DNA of 64,000 nt. It comes from DATCRE01 sp035493595 (GTDB lineage: Bacteria; Bacteroidota; Bacteroidia; Cytophagales; Cyclobacteriaceae). Under the pieces are notes generated by a model. It ran no database searches. It saw only the letters and a list, made by a program, of their open reading frames with translations, and was not told the origin of the DNA. Each line of letters opens with the position of its first letter. Position 1 is the stretch's first letter. The position numbers were made by a program, and so were the translations under genes. The DNA lies in the NCBI GenBank assembly GCA_035493595.1, contig DATJHZ010000497.1, positions 13,958-77,957 on the forward strand. Direction: 5' to 3'. Shown in pieces: positions 52,500 to 60,180 of this stretch.

Positions 52500-53306
52500 T
52501 TATTTTAGTTCTCCAATTACATCCTGCGCAGGCATCACAAAATATTCCTCATCCTCTACCTTAACCGAACAATCAGCATTCGGCAAATACACAATCTTTG
52601 TTCCTGGAATCAAATGATCATGTCCACTATGAGCGACAATACCTTGTAACCATTTCTTATCCGGTTGCGTCTTTAAAATTATTCCTGAAGGTGAAGTAAT
52701 TTCATCCCATGTCTCCATGTCTGGTTTAATGAGCACCCACTCACCTTGCATGATTATTCTGTTGAATTCTTTTTTTTGAAAGAATGAATCATCTTGATCT
52801 AAAGTAATACTCCCTATTTTATTATCACGAACAACACAAATGATCTCCGCTACATTGATCTGATATACCTCACGCTCTTTTGTCTTCTCCAGCATGTTCT
52901 CATCTTCAGTACACTGAGGTAAGAAGTAAACCTTATCACCAACTTTAACATCAACTCGCTCAGCAATGTCTGCCATAGTCACCACATCATACTTCTCATA
53001 CGTGCTTGGGTAATAAGCCTTATCAGAATGATTGCGATAGCCTCTGTTTATTCGATCTACAATATCATCATGGCCAACATATTTATGATAAGCAGGCATG
53101 CCATCGTCAATGGCACGGTAACCATTTTCAGAGAACATTTTTGGAACAGATAGTACTGTGCCGTAAATGCGCTTGTGTTCGTTACGATCCATATCCTTGT
53201 CATCAATCCATGCAGTATTGATCAGGATGATGCCAGCCTTTGTTTTAGTCTCTGGATAACGGCTGTCAATAGCGACGGTGAAGTAGTCTTGGATGGGTTC
53301 AATCAT
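52500..53306 (-). CDS. Tandem GroES-like protein
   Basis: A 268-residue protein counted from ATG 53306; a GTG six bases upstream falls in the -7 box. It contains two GroES/Cpn10-like domains. The first runs from the start to about residue 160 (AIDSRYPETKTKAGIILINT, then KRIYGTVLSVP and VKVGDKVYFLPQC). The second covers about 185-268 (GEWVLIKPDMETWDEI, SGIILKTQPDKKW, PGTKIVYLPNADCSVKVEDE). Phage co-chaperonins such as T4 gp31 replace host GroES for capsid folding. A double-domain form is unusual. A single-domain GroES-like gene is also present at 54952. Confidence 0.7.
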   Translation of the reverse strand: MIEPIQDYFTVAIDSRYPETKTKAGIILINTAWIDDKDMDRNEHKRIYGTVLSVPKMFSENGYRAIDDGMPAYHKYVGHDDIVDRINRGYRNHSDKAYYPSTYEKYDVVTMADIAERVDVKVGDKVYFLPQCTEDENMLEKTKEREVYQINVAEIICVVRDNKIGSITLDQDDSFFQKKEFNRIIMQGEWVLIKPDMETWDEITSPSGIILKTQPDKKWLQGIVAHSGHDHLIPGTKIVYLPNADCSVKVEDEEYFVMPAQDVIGELK

Positions 53307-53311
53307 GGTCA

Positions 53312-53319
53312 CAAATATA
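53312..53319 (-). promoter_or_regulatory. -7 box of the tandem GroES-like gene, probably leaderless
   Basis: On the minus strand TATATTTG matches TAnnTTTG exactly and is followed by five bases (TGACC) and the ATG. The same five-base spacing occurs at 4845 and 5849. No -33 TTTG is evident. The TTAATATCTGTTAA site (53339-53352) lies 19 bases further upstream and could be an operator. Confidence 0.55.
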
Positions 53320-53338
53320 TTTTAAATAAATTAACATC

Positions 53339-53352
53339 TTAATATCTGTTAA
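53339..53352. promoter_or_regulatory. TTAATATCTGTTAA operator-like site, second copy
   Basis: Identical to the 14-mer at 15924-15937. Here it lies just upstream of a -7 box on the minus strand, about where a regulator could overlap the promoter. Operator function is inferred. Confidence 0.35.
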
Positions 53353-53393
53353 GAATTAATTTCTTCGTAAACTTGTGAACTTTATGGGCATAG

Positions 53394-53426
53394 AAAAGCC
53401 CATCGACTAGCAATCGAAGGGCTTTT
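53394..53426 (-). terminator. Terminator of the 80-residue gene
   Basis: Stem AAAAGCCC/GGGCTTTT (53394-53401 and 53419-53426), extended by TCGA/TCGA. Its A/T ends can give a U-run in either direction. It follows the minus-strand gene stop by two bases and separates it from the tandem GroES-like gene's promoter. Confidence 0.75.
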
Positions 53427-53428
53427 AA

Positions 53429-53671
53429 TTAGGCATCAATCAAGGTTTTGATCTGCGATACTGTCTGAGCTACATAGTAGTCTTTCAGTACGCCACCCCA
53501 ACTGGCCGTGATTTTAGACCTTACGCCTGGGAAGTAGACGTTCTTGAAATTGTAAATGCTCGCAGGCTGATAGCTTTGGATATCAACTACAACGAAAGGT
53601 TGAGTGTATTTCTGGGCCAGATCCATGCCGGTGCTGAACTCATACACGTCAATTAAAATGTTCGTAGCCAT
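53429..53671 (-). CDS. Small hypothetical protein
   Basis: An 80-residue protein (MATNILIDVYEFSTGMDLAQ) with alternating strands (PFVVVDIQSYQPASIYNFKN; VRSKITASWGGVLKDYYVAQ) and a C-terminal helix, probably a compact alpha/beta or beta-barrel domain. It forms its own short transcription unit with a terminator, divergent from the glycosyltransferase operon. No family recognised. Confidence 0.55.
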   Translation of the reverse strand: MATNILIDVYEFSTGMDLAQKYTQPFVVVDIQSYQPASIYNFKNVYFPGVRSKITASWGGVLKDYYVAQTVSQIKTLIDA

Positions 53672-53719
53672 GGTATAATTTTTTAGTTTAAATGTTAATT
53701 AACACCTAAAGATAAAGAA

Positions 53720-54508
53720 TTGGAGAACAAATTACTATTCAAGCACGGTTGCTTCGCTGGTGACCTGATCTATGCCCTGGCAGGCATTAAAACCATCTGT
53801 GAGTCATCCGATCACAAAGCAGTCATCTACCAATGGCTAAATCAACAAGGCAGGCTATACGAAGGTGCAGAGCACCCGTACGGATCATCCATGATGAATA
53901 AATATGCCTTTGATATGTTGAAGCCCCTGATCGAGTCCCAGGATTATGTAGAGTCATTCAATGAATGGAAAGGAGAGAAAGTAATGGTAGATATGGATAT
54001 GATCCGGCAGGTAAAGAACCACATGCCGTATGGTAATATTGTCACCTGGCTGGCGATGGTGTTCGCTGAGATGCGTCCGAAGTATTGGGAGCCATGGATT
54101 ACACTCAATCATCCTGCGATGTATAATAAGGCCTTGGAGGGAATGATTTTAATTAACCGGACATCTAGGTATCACGGGCAGTGGATTGATTATTTTTTCC
54201 TGAAGGAATATCAGGAACGGTTAATGTTTATCGGGATGCCGGAAGAGCATAAACAATTCTGCATGGAATGGGGCTTTACTATTCCTCACTATGTCGTTAA
54301 TGATTTTCTGGAATTAGCTATTGCGCTTAAATCGTGTAAGCTATTCATTGGCAATCAGTCGATGTGCTTTGCGATAGCGGAGGCGATGAAGGTTCCGAGG
54401 ATACTGGAGATATGTGACTTTGCCCCGAACGTTCATCCTTGTGGTGAGGGTGGTTATTATTTTAGAGTGCCTGAGATTTTTCAACATCTTGTAAAGCAAT
54501 TGGCATGA
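53720..54508 (+). CDS. GT9-like glycosyltransferase (heptosyltransferase family)
   Basis: A 262-residue protein with TTG as apparent start (no ATG nearby). The N-terminus LLFKHGCFAGDLIYALAGIK matches the GD-x-x-x-x-P loop of ADP-heptose:LPS heptosyltransferases. The C-terminal half has a Rossmann domain with CKLFIGNQSMCFAIAEAMKV, where GT9 enzymes have IGxDSGxxHxAAA. It is shorter than cellular WaaC or WaaF (about 320-350), as in other phage copies. With ADP-heptose made by the phage's own enzymes, it could transfer heptose to LPS or another acceptor. It heads the glycan operon. Confidence 0.7.
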   Translation: MENKLLFKHGCFAGDLIYALAGIKTICESSDHKAVIYQWLNQQGRLYEGAEHPYGSSMMNKYAFDMLKPLIESQDYVESFNEWKGEKVMVDMDMIRQVKNHMPYGNIVTWLAMVFAEMRPKYWEPWITLNHPAMYNKALEGMILINRTSRYHGQWIDYFFLKEYQERLMFIGMPEEHKQFCMEWGFTIPHYVVNDFLELAIALKSCKLFIGNQSMCFAIAEAMKVPRILEICDFAPNVHPCGEGGYYFRVPEIFQHLVKQLA

Positions 54509-54948
54509 AAAAAGAAGAATTAAGGATTGGTAATAAAATATGGTTTGATAATCGATATGATGAAGTAGAGGTTATTACTGTAACATCTGAATTTTTTGAT
54601 AAGATCGATTTAAAATTATCAAGTCACAAGCCTATTCCATTAACTGAAGAGATACTGATAAAGGCAGGATTCGAAATAGTGAATTCTTATTATTCAGATG
54701 GATATACAAATCCTTACGTTAAATTTGATAAATTAGAATATAAAAAATCTGGATTTGCTTTAGAGATATCTGAAGGAAAGATTGTAACGCTTTACTTGGC
54801 CTATCAGCAAGATGCTCGTAATCTTTCGCAAGCATATTCAGATGAATTTACTAATTACGAAGAACGAGAAGTTGTATGTGAATACGTTCACCAACTCCAA
54901 AATATTTACTATGCACTTCTAAATACAGAACTAACAATCAATTTATAA
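54505..54948 (+). CDS. Conserved Bacteroidota phage protein (VHQLQN type)
   Basis: A 147-residue protein of a familiar Bacteroidota phage and prophage type: an N-terminal ELRIGNKIWFDNRYDEVEVI barrel-like segment, PIPLTEEILIKAGFEI in the middle, and a C-terminal EYVHQLQNIYYALLNTEL. The function is unknown and it is usually found among small accessory genes. It overlaps the glycosyltransferase as ATGA. Confidence 0.7.
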   Translation: MKKEELRIGNKIWFDNRYDEVEVITVTSEFFDKIDLKLSSHKPIPLTEEILIKAGFEIVNSYYSDGYTNPYVKFDKLEYKKSGFALEISEGKIVTLYLAYQQDARNLSQAYSDEFTNYEEREVVCEYVHQLQNIYYALLNTELTINL

Positions 54949-54951
54949 TTT

Positions 54952-55443
54952 ATGGCAAAAGGAAAAGCTTACTATATGCCTGTGGAGCCACAGACAGAAG
55001 AAGAAAAAAAAGTTGCGCAGGAATCTTATGATGCCTCTGTTCAAGAGAAGGCGGAACGATTGAAGCAACTCTCGGAAGATAAAGAAGAGAAGCAGAAAGC
55101 TATCAACTTTATGACTGAAAAGTTCGCACCATTCGAAGATCGTATTCTGGTTTATCCTGATCCAGTAGAAGAAAAGACTGCTGGCGGACTTTACAAGCCG
55201 GATGCTGCCATTGATAAAGTGAAGCCGATGATTGGCACTGTGGTTGCTGTTGGCCCAGGCAAGGCTAACTCAACTTATATGAGAACACAAAATAATAAGT
55301 ATGATTCTGTAACCACTTCAGAATTTCCGGTTCATAAAGGTATGCGAATATCGTATGGAAATTACGCTGGCACTGAGTTCATCATTGATGATGTGAAGTA
55401 TTTGATTATGCGATTCGCGGACTGTTTTGGGGAAGTGAAATGA
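54952..55443 (+). CDS. GroES-like co-chaperonin
   Basis: A 163-residue protein with a charged helical N-terminal extension (about 1-55) and one GroES domain (about 60-163): FAPFEDRILVYPDPVEEKTA, GGLYKPDAAIDKVKPMIGTV, VAVGPGKA, HKGMRISYGNYAGTEFIIDD and VKYLIMRFADCFGEV. It would cap a chaperonin, presumably the host's GroEL, since none is encoded here. The mobile-loop position is EEKTAGGLY. Together with the tandem protein at 52500 the phage has three GroES-type domains. Confidence 0.8.
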   Translation: MAKGKAYYMPVEPQTEEEKKVAQESYDASVQEKAERLKQLSEDKEEKQKAINFMTEKFAPFEDRILVYPDPVEEKTAGGLYKPDAAIDKVKPMIGTVVAVGPGKANSTYMRTQNNKYDSVTTSEFPVHKGMRISYGNYAGTEFIIDDVKYLIMRFADCFGEVK

Positions 55444-56012
55444 AAACAATAAAGTTTCGCGCGTGGGATGAGCAATTTAAAATCATGCGATATGATTTTG
55501 TAGTTGGATTTAATCCCGATCAAAAAATTACCACAGGAGTATTTGGTGGTACTCCGGGAAAAGGATTTGAACCTTTTATTGGCCGATCTATAAATGACAA
55601 GGAATTCGATTATTTCGATATTATGCCATTCACTGGCTTCTTAGATAAGAATGGCAAAGAAATTTATGAAGGTGATATTTTTCGGGTCGAGAAAGTGGAT
55701 GAAGAAATTTGTGATCAATGCGATGGCTGTGGATGGCATGAAGGCGGCGAGTCATTAAAAACATCATGTGAACATTGTAATGGGACTGGTTCTTTCATTG
55801 GCGATAAGATTTATTACTTAGTCATAGTCTGGGTTAAAGAATGGGGTATGTTTTGTACTCTTACAGTAGAGCGTGAGTATTTTAATTACATCAATGGCGG
55901 AATTAAAGCACTTGATGAACCTATGTTTTGGACATATACATTAGAAGATACTAATAGCAAGAAATTTTTCCTTTGTGGGAATATTCACGAAACACCAGAA
56001 TTACTAAAATGA
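55440..56012 (+). CDS. YopX-family protein with DnaJ-type zinc finger insert
   Basis: A 190-residue YopX protein: N-terminal IKFRAWDEQFKIMRYDF, then FTGFLDKNGKEIYEGDIFRV, and C-terminal FLCGNIHETPELL. Between residues 91 and 117 a Cys-rich insert reads CDQCDGCGWHEGG and later CEHCNGTGS, the C-x-x-C-x-G-x-G pattern of DnaJ zinc fingers. YopX proteins are common in phages and of unknown function. It is coupled to the GroES-like gene upstream by an ATGA overlap and to the glycosyltransferase downstream. Confidence 0.75.
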   Translation: MKTIKFRAWDEQFKIMRYDFVVGFNPDQKITTGVFGGTPGKGFEPFIGRSINDKEFDYFDIMPFTGFLDKNGKEIYEGDIFRVEKVDEEICDQCDGCGWHEGGESLKTSCEHCNGTGSFIGDKIYYLVIVWVKEWGMFCTLTVEREYFNYINGGIKALDEPMFWTYTLEDTNSKKFFLCGNIHETPELLK

Positions 56013-57400
56013 AAGAACTTCCTAACGTAACACTTGTCATTGTTGACTGCCTTAACTACGGTGAGGCCATCATGGCACTCAAAAAAAGCTTGGAACAAAT
56101 CAAGCCCCATAGCGCCATATTCTTCACCGACAAAACATTCAATGATCCTGACTTCGAGCAGATCATGATCGCGCCGATCAAATCGAAAGAAGATTACTCT
56201 AAATTCATCATAAAAGAACTCTGGCACTACATCACAACTACTCACGTGCTGATCATCCAGAACGATGGTTACGTGCTTGACGGTAGTGTGTGGACAGATG
56301 AGTTTCTTAATTACGATTACATTGGTGCTCCTTGGTTTTACAAGGATGGACGCAATGTTGGGAATGGTGGATTCTCATTACGATCTCAACGCTTAATGTT
56401 TTTGATTGGTAATGACACATCTGTTGTTAATACTATACATCCTGAAGATGAAGTAATCTGTCGTTTATACAGAACATTTTTGGAATCAAAAAAATGTTTA
56501 TTCGCTCCCGAAGAACTTGCTCACCAGTTCGCCTACGAATGTCACGAACCATTACAGCCCACGTTCGGCTTCCATGGTAACTTCCATCCACCATTTCAAG
56601 AAAGTGTAGTCCTGAAGCGCTCAGCGGCCATGGGAGACATTATCATGATGGAACCCGTAATGGAGTATTACCACAAGGCTGGCTATCGTGTAGTGCTTGA
56701 TATTCCTCCTCAATTCTATTGGGTCTTCCAGCACCATTATTTTCCTGTTTATCATCTCAGCCAAGTAAAGCTCATTAATCCAATGGTCATCAACCTGGAC
56801 ATGGCTTACGAGATCAATCCAAAACAATTGGTACTCAAATCTTACTACGATGTGTGTGGGATAAAAGATGGACCAATCAGAAATTCAAAACTCAATCATT
56901 GGGTAGATGATTCCAGTAAGTTATTTCAGAAATATATCGTGATGCACATTGATGACACAGCGATGGAGCATCGGAATGTGCATGGTGTTAACTGGAATAT
57001 TGTGGCAATCTTTTTAGAGACGAAAGGATACACTGTATTCCAAATCGGTACAGGTAAACATAGAGGAGGCATCAAATTTAATACACCGGCCACTATGTTA
57101 TCTTATGCTATCGCCGGGGCTGATTATTTTATTGGTATTGATAGTGGGAATGCCCACATCGCTGTTGGCCTTGGCATTGAATCATTCATAATCTCAGGAA
57201 GTGTTGATCTTAAAAACAGGTATGCTGATTTTAGTAAGATCCATGTTATTCAGAAGGCGTGTCCGATTGGTAATGATGGTTGCTATCACTCTGTAGTTGG
57301 AGTAAGTGGTGTTGATTGTGCTGTAGATAAGAAGACTCCTCCATGTATTACGTTTACGACTGAAGAAATTATTGCTAAACTAAACGAAGTTATAAAATGA
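56009..57400 (+). CDS. DUF5672 / GT9 heptosyltransferase fusion
   Basis: A 463-residue protein counted from ATG 56009 (ATGA overlap). Residues 1-185 match DUF5672, a GT-A-like glycosyltransferase-related domain: TLVIVDCLNYGEAIMALKKS, VLIIQNDGYVLD (D-x-D-like), YDYIGAPWFY and GNGGFSLRSQRLM. Residues 200-463 match GT9: VLKRSAAMGDIIMMEPVMEY, a Rossmann linker, and YFIGIDSGNAHIAVGLG. A single chain with two glycosyltransferase folds suggests sequential sugar additions. ADP-heptose is the likely donor for the second half. DUF5672 donor unknown. Confidence 0.8.
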   Translation: MKELPNVTLVIVDCLNYGEAIMALKKSLEQIKPHSAIFFTDKTFNDPDFEQIMIAPIKSKEDYSKFIIKELWHYITTTHVLIIQNDGYVLDGSVWTDEFLNYDYIGAPWFYKDGRNVGNGGFSLRSQRLMFLIGNDTSVVNTIHPEDEVICRLYRTFLESKKCLFAPEELAHQFAYECHEPLQPTFGFHGNFHPPFQESVVLKRSAAMGDIIMMEPVMEYYHKAGYRVVLDIPPQFYWVFQHHYFPVYHLSQVKLINPMVINLDMAYEINPKQLVLKSYYDVCGIKDGPIRNSKLNHWVDDSSKLFQKYIVMHIDDTAMEHRNVHGVNWNIVAIFLETKGYTVFQIGTGKHRGGIKFNTPATMLSYAIAGADYFIGIDSGNAHIAVGLGIESFIISGSVDLKNRYADFSKIHVIQKACPIGNDGCYHSVVGVSGVDCAVDKKTPPCITFTTEEIIAKLNEVIK

Positions 57401-57918
57401 GGACTTATCATTCAGAAGCCGACAAGGTTAGAGATTTGCCACAAGTAATGCAATACATTATTGGTAGCATTATAGATTTTGGTTGTGGGGATTCAAAAAT
57501 TACTCCAGACGCAAAAGGTGTAGATGGAAGACCACTACCTGGAGTCGATTATGTTACTGACAATCCATTGATACTTGATTTCATAGGAGAAAAATTTGAT
57601 ACGGTATTTTCATCTCACTTCCTTGAGCATTTATCTGATCAATACTCAGCTATTGAGTGTTGGGGTGATGCATTAAATATTGGTGGTCATCTTGTCCTAT
57701 ATCTTCCTGATGGTGACCATTACGATAATAAAGAAAACCTGGAGCACATGGTCGATATAAAATATGATCCATTTATATTCTGGATTAAGCGCGCATTCTG
57801 CGGAGAAGGGAAAGATTTTCGAGGAGATCATTTACCAAAAGTTTTTGATTTAGTTGACTCAGGAATGGACTTGAGAGAAGGGTGTTATTCATTTTATGTT
57901 ATACTTCGAAAGGTATGA
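57397..57918 (+). CDS. SAM-dependent methyltransferase (type 11-like)
   Basis: A 173-residue class I methyltransferase: SIIDFGCGDSKITPDAKGVD is the SAM-binding motif I region, with D-x-G-C-G-x-S, followed by FDTVFSSHFLEHLSDQYSAI (motif IV, typical SxxxEH of type 11 enzymes) and LNIGGHLVLYLPDGDHYDN. It is small and acts probably on sugars or a small molecule. It is coupled to the DUF5672/GT9 gene and could methylate the transferred glycan. Confidence 0.75.
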   Translation: MRTYHSEADKVRDLPQVMQYIIGSIIDFGCGDSKITPDAKGVDGRPLPGVDYVTDNPLILDFIGEKFDTVFSSHFLEHLSDQYSAIECWGDALNIGGHLVLYLPDGDHYDNKENLEHMVDIKYDPFIFWIKRAFCGEGKDFRGDHLPKVFDLVDSGMDLREGCYSFYVILRKV

Positions 57919-58163
57919 GTGTTGAATCAATTTTTTCTGATCACTATGATGATCTTTCGATTGAAGCACAGGTGCATCTTAAAAAAATTTATGAATGGTA
58001 CTTAGTTCATCCTGATGGATTTCTGCCTAAAGGAGTAGAATTGAATGATAAGCAGTTGAAAGTATTAATTTACAATATTTCATTGTTGTCAGCATGGGCA
58101 ATAGATGATGAATTGCCTCTGGTAATACTCGATGATTTTATTAAACCACTATCCGATAATTAA
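57915..58163 (+). CDS. Small hypothetical protein in the glycan operon
   Basis: An 82-residue protein counted from ATG 57915, which overlaps the preceding stop; an earlier in-frame start exists. It is helical and acidic (LSIEAQVHLKKIYEWYLVHP; DKQLKVLIYNISLLSAWAID). It is followed one base later by the second methyltransferase start. No family recognised. Confidence 0.55.
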   Translation: MSVESIFSDHYDDLSIEAQVHLKKIYEWYLVHPDGFLPKGVELNDKQLKVLIYNISLLSAWAIDDELPLVILDDFIKPLSDN

Positions 58164-58164
58164 A

Positions 58165-58788
58165 ATGACAGAACAAGAATTAATGTATGCCTCAGAGGAG
58201 GACATCGCTTTTTTCCATAAATGCACTATCGGATTGCCTTCTGCTGCTGGATTTTCAGGTACAGGATTTGATGCTAGTGGTAATAGGATTCCCTTCGGAT
58301 GTGGGCCACATTCTGTTAGATGCTTACGTGAAATTGTTGACTTTGTAAAACCATCTGGTATTATTGAGGTTGGATTAAATTGCGGATGGTCTTCATCTAT
58401 GTGGTTAGAATTGGCACCTAATGCTAAAGTTCTATCTATAGATATAAGTGATAAAGCTGAAACAATGGAGGCAGGAAGTATATTATTACATAGGTATTCA
58501 CCACGATTTGAATTTATGATTTGTGATAGTGCAAAAGCATTCGAGAAATGGCCTAGCACACTTGAATCTGTAAACGCAGATCTTATCTTCATAGATGGGG
58601 GACATCTGGAGCATCACGTAATGGCCGATATTAAACTCGCTCTTGATCTAAAAATTAAGTGGCTGGCTTTCGATGACATCCTTGAGCAGTTTGGCCCAGG
58701 AGTATTGCCTGCTATCGCAAAGTATCCTGAACTTGAAGAAGTGAAGACACTCGGCAATATTGCTCTATATAAAAACACATCAATATGA
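58165..58788 (+). CDS. SAM-dependent methyltransferase (Methyltransf_24-like)
   Basis: A 207-residue class I methyltransferase counted from ATG 58165, directly after the previous stop. Motif I is GIIEVGLNCGWSSSMWLELA, motif II KVLSIDISDKAE, motif IV DLIFIDGGHLEHHVMADIKL, followed by WLAFDDIL. The pattern D-G-x-H with a nearby acidic DD resembles the Methyltransf_24 or cephalosporin hydroxylase group acting on sugars and natural products. Methylation of a surface or virion glycan is the natural inference here. Confidence 0.75.
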   Translation: MTEQELMYASEEDIAFFHKCTIGLPSAAGFSGTGFDASGNRIPFGCGPHSVRCLREIVDFVKPSGIIEVGLNCGWSSSMWLELAPNAKVLSIDISDKAETMEAGSILLHRYSPRFEFMICDSAKAFEKWPSTLESVNADLIFIDGGHLEHHVMADIKLALDLKIKWLAFDDILEQFGPGVLPAIAKYPELEEVKTLGNIALYKNTSI

Positions 58789-59717
58789 GTAAAACTTTAG
58801 GCGGCGTTACAATGGCATGGAACGCAATTTCACAGGACTATTCAATTATCGAATGTCTTGAGTGTTTATACCAATTATGCGATGCTGTATCAATTTCTTT
58901 TGGTGGTGATGATGGAACAACAGAACTTGTCTCTAAATGGATTTTTGATAAATTATCAGATAGACCATTTAAACCTGTAATTTCTCACTACATCTCACAG
59001 GCACAATGGCTTGAGCAAAAAGGTAGAGAGAAACTTTCTTATTTCAGCAACATAGCTATTGAACTATTGAACACTGATTATTTTTATTATCAACAAGCTG
59101 ATGAGATCACGCACCAAGATTCCTTTCCATTCATCCGCCAAGCAATAGAAACTAATCAAGAAGCATTCTTAATCCATCGCCTCAACTGTTGGCACTCTGC
59201 TTACACAGTACTTAATGTAGAGCATAACCGAAAGCCAGTAAGCACACATGTAATCAGGCTTGCTAAGAAGCAATACCGCTGCATAGATGATGCTGAGTCA
59301 GTCATGGCATCAGCGTCTACAGACTTTATTGATCAGATTAGAATGTATCATGTTGGATTTGTACGCGATAAGGATAAGCATCTGGTTAAGATAAAAAATA
59401 TGCAGGAAGAAGTATTTCTTTTTGCTGAAGCGGATAGAAGGATACATGATTGTCCAGATGGTTTTGATGCTTGGAAATTTGGATTCAAACCTGAAGATGT
59501 AGAGCCAATAAAAGAGCCGCTGCCAAAGTTTATTAAGGAGTGGGCTGAATACAGGTTAGTTTCTCCTTTTAAGGATAGCGATTTTGAAATGGCTAAAGAG
59601 TGGCTTAGTTCTATGGTTGATAAAAACCTATTTTATGATTTGATAATCAAAGATCAAAAATCATTAATATCATTAGCTAATAATTTGTGGTGGAATCTAG
59701 CTAAACAATATCAATAG
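58785..59717 (+). CDS. GT2-like glycosyltransferase
   Basis: A 310-residue protein in the ATGA overlap with the second methyltransferase. It has the beginning of a GT-A fold (GGVTMAWNAISQDYSIIECL, then CDAVSISFGGDDGTTELV) and FYYQQADEITHQDSFPFIRQ, the L/Q-Q-A-D-E form of the metal-binding motif in many family 2 enzymes. The C-terminus (about 150 residues) is unique. It closes the glycan operon and could extend or cap the sugar chain. Confidence 0.7.
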   Translation: MSKTLGGVTMAWNAISQDYSIIECLECLYQLCDAVSISFGGDDGTTELVSKWIFDKLSDRPFKPVISHYISQAQWLEQKGREKLSYFSNIAIELLNTDYFYYQQADEITHQDSFPFIRQAIETNQEAFLIHRLNCWHSAYTVLNVEHNRKPVSTHVIRLAKKQYRCIDDAESVMASASTDFIDQIRMYHVGFVRDKDKHLVKIKNMQEEVFLFAEADRRIHDCPDGFDAWKFGFKPEDVEPIKEPLPKFIKEWAEYRLVSPFKDSDFEMAKEWLSSMVDKNLFYDLIIKDQKSLISLANNLWWNLAKQYQ

Positions 59718-59742
59718 TTCGCTTTACGATGAGCGATAACGT

Positions 59743-60180
59743 TTATTTCTTTAGTTTTTCAATTTGTTCAATATAGTTTTCAAGAGCTTCCATATAATCC
59801 CAAAGATCGCTATCTTCACTATAATCAGATCTTAATGGCTTTCTCAGTATTTGTTCTTTCGGTTCCTCTTCTTTAGCAAGCTTTAGGATTGCTACTTTCT
59901 TGTACTCACCCATACAAATATGATCGTAATTGGTACAATATTCATTGTATTTAGGCTCACATTGACTGCAAATTTCTTTCACTTCATACTCAAATCCCTC
60001 TACTTGGAATGTCTGACCATTTTTAAGGCCATATTGATTTGTGTAAGCAAACTCATTTGGTGCACCACGCCATTTTAAAGTTGCGTTAAGTATTTCCGGA
60101 TTATCAATTCTAATGTTCACACCATCAATAAAAGCGTAGAACACATTAGGAGATTCGAATAGAATAGTTAAAGTTTTCAT
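59743..60180 (-). CDS. Hypothetical protein with Cys cluster
   Basis: A 145-residue protein: beta-rich N-terminus (KTLTILFESPNVFYAFIDGV), a short Cys cluster (ICSQCEPKYNEYCTNYDHIC) that may bind zinc or reduce disulfides, and an acidic helical C-terminus. It ends 25 bases from the convergent glycan operon, with only a weak CGCT/AGCG stem between. It overlaps the paralogue gene upstream as ATGG. Function unknown. Confidence 0.55.
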   Translation of the reverse strand: MKTLTILFESPNVFYAFIDGVNIRIDNPEILNATLKWRGAPNEFAYTNQYGLKNGQTFQVEGFEYEVKEICSQCEPKYNEYCTNYDHICMGEYKKVAILKLAKEEEPKEQILRKPLRSDYSEDSDLWDYMEALENYIEQIEKLKK

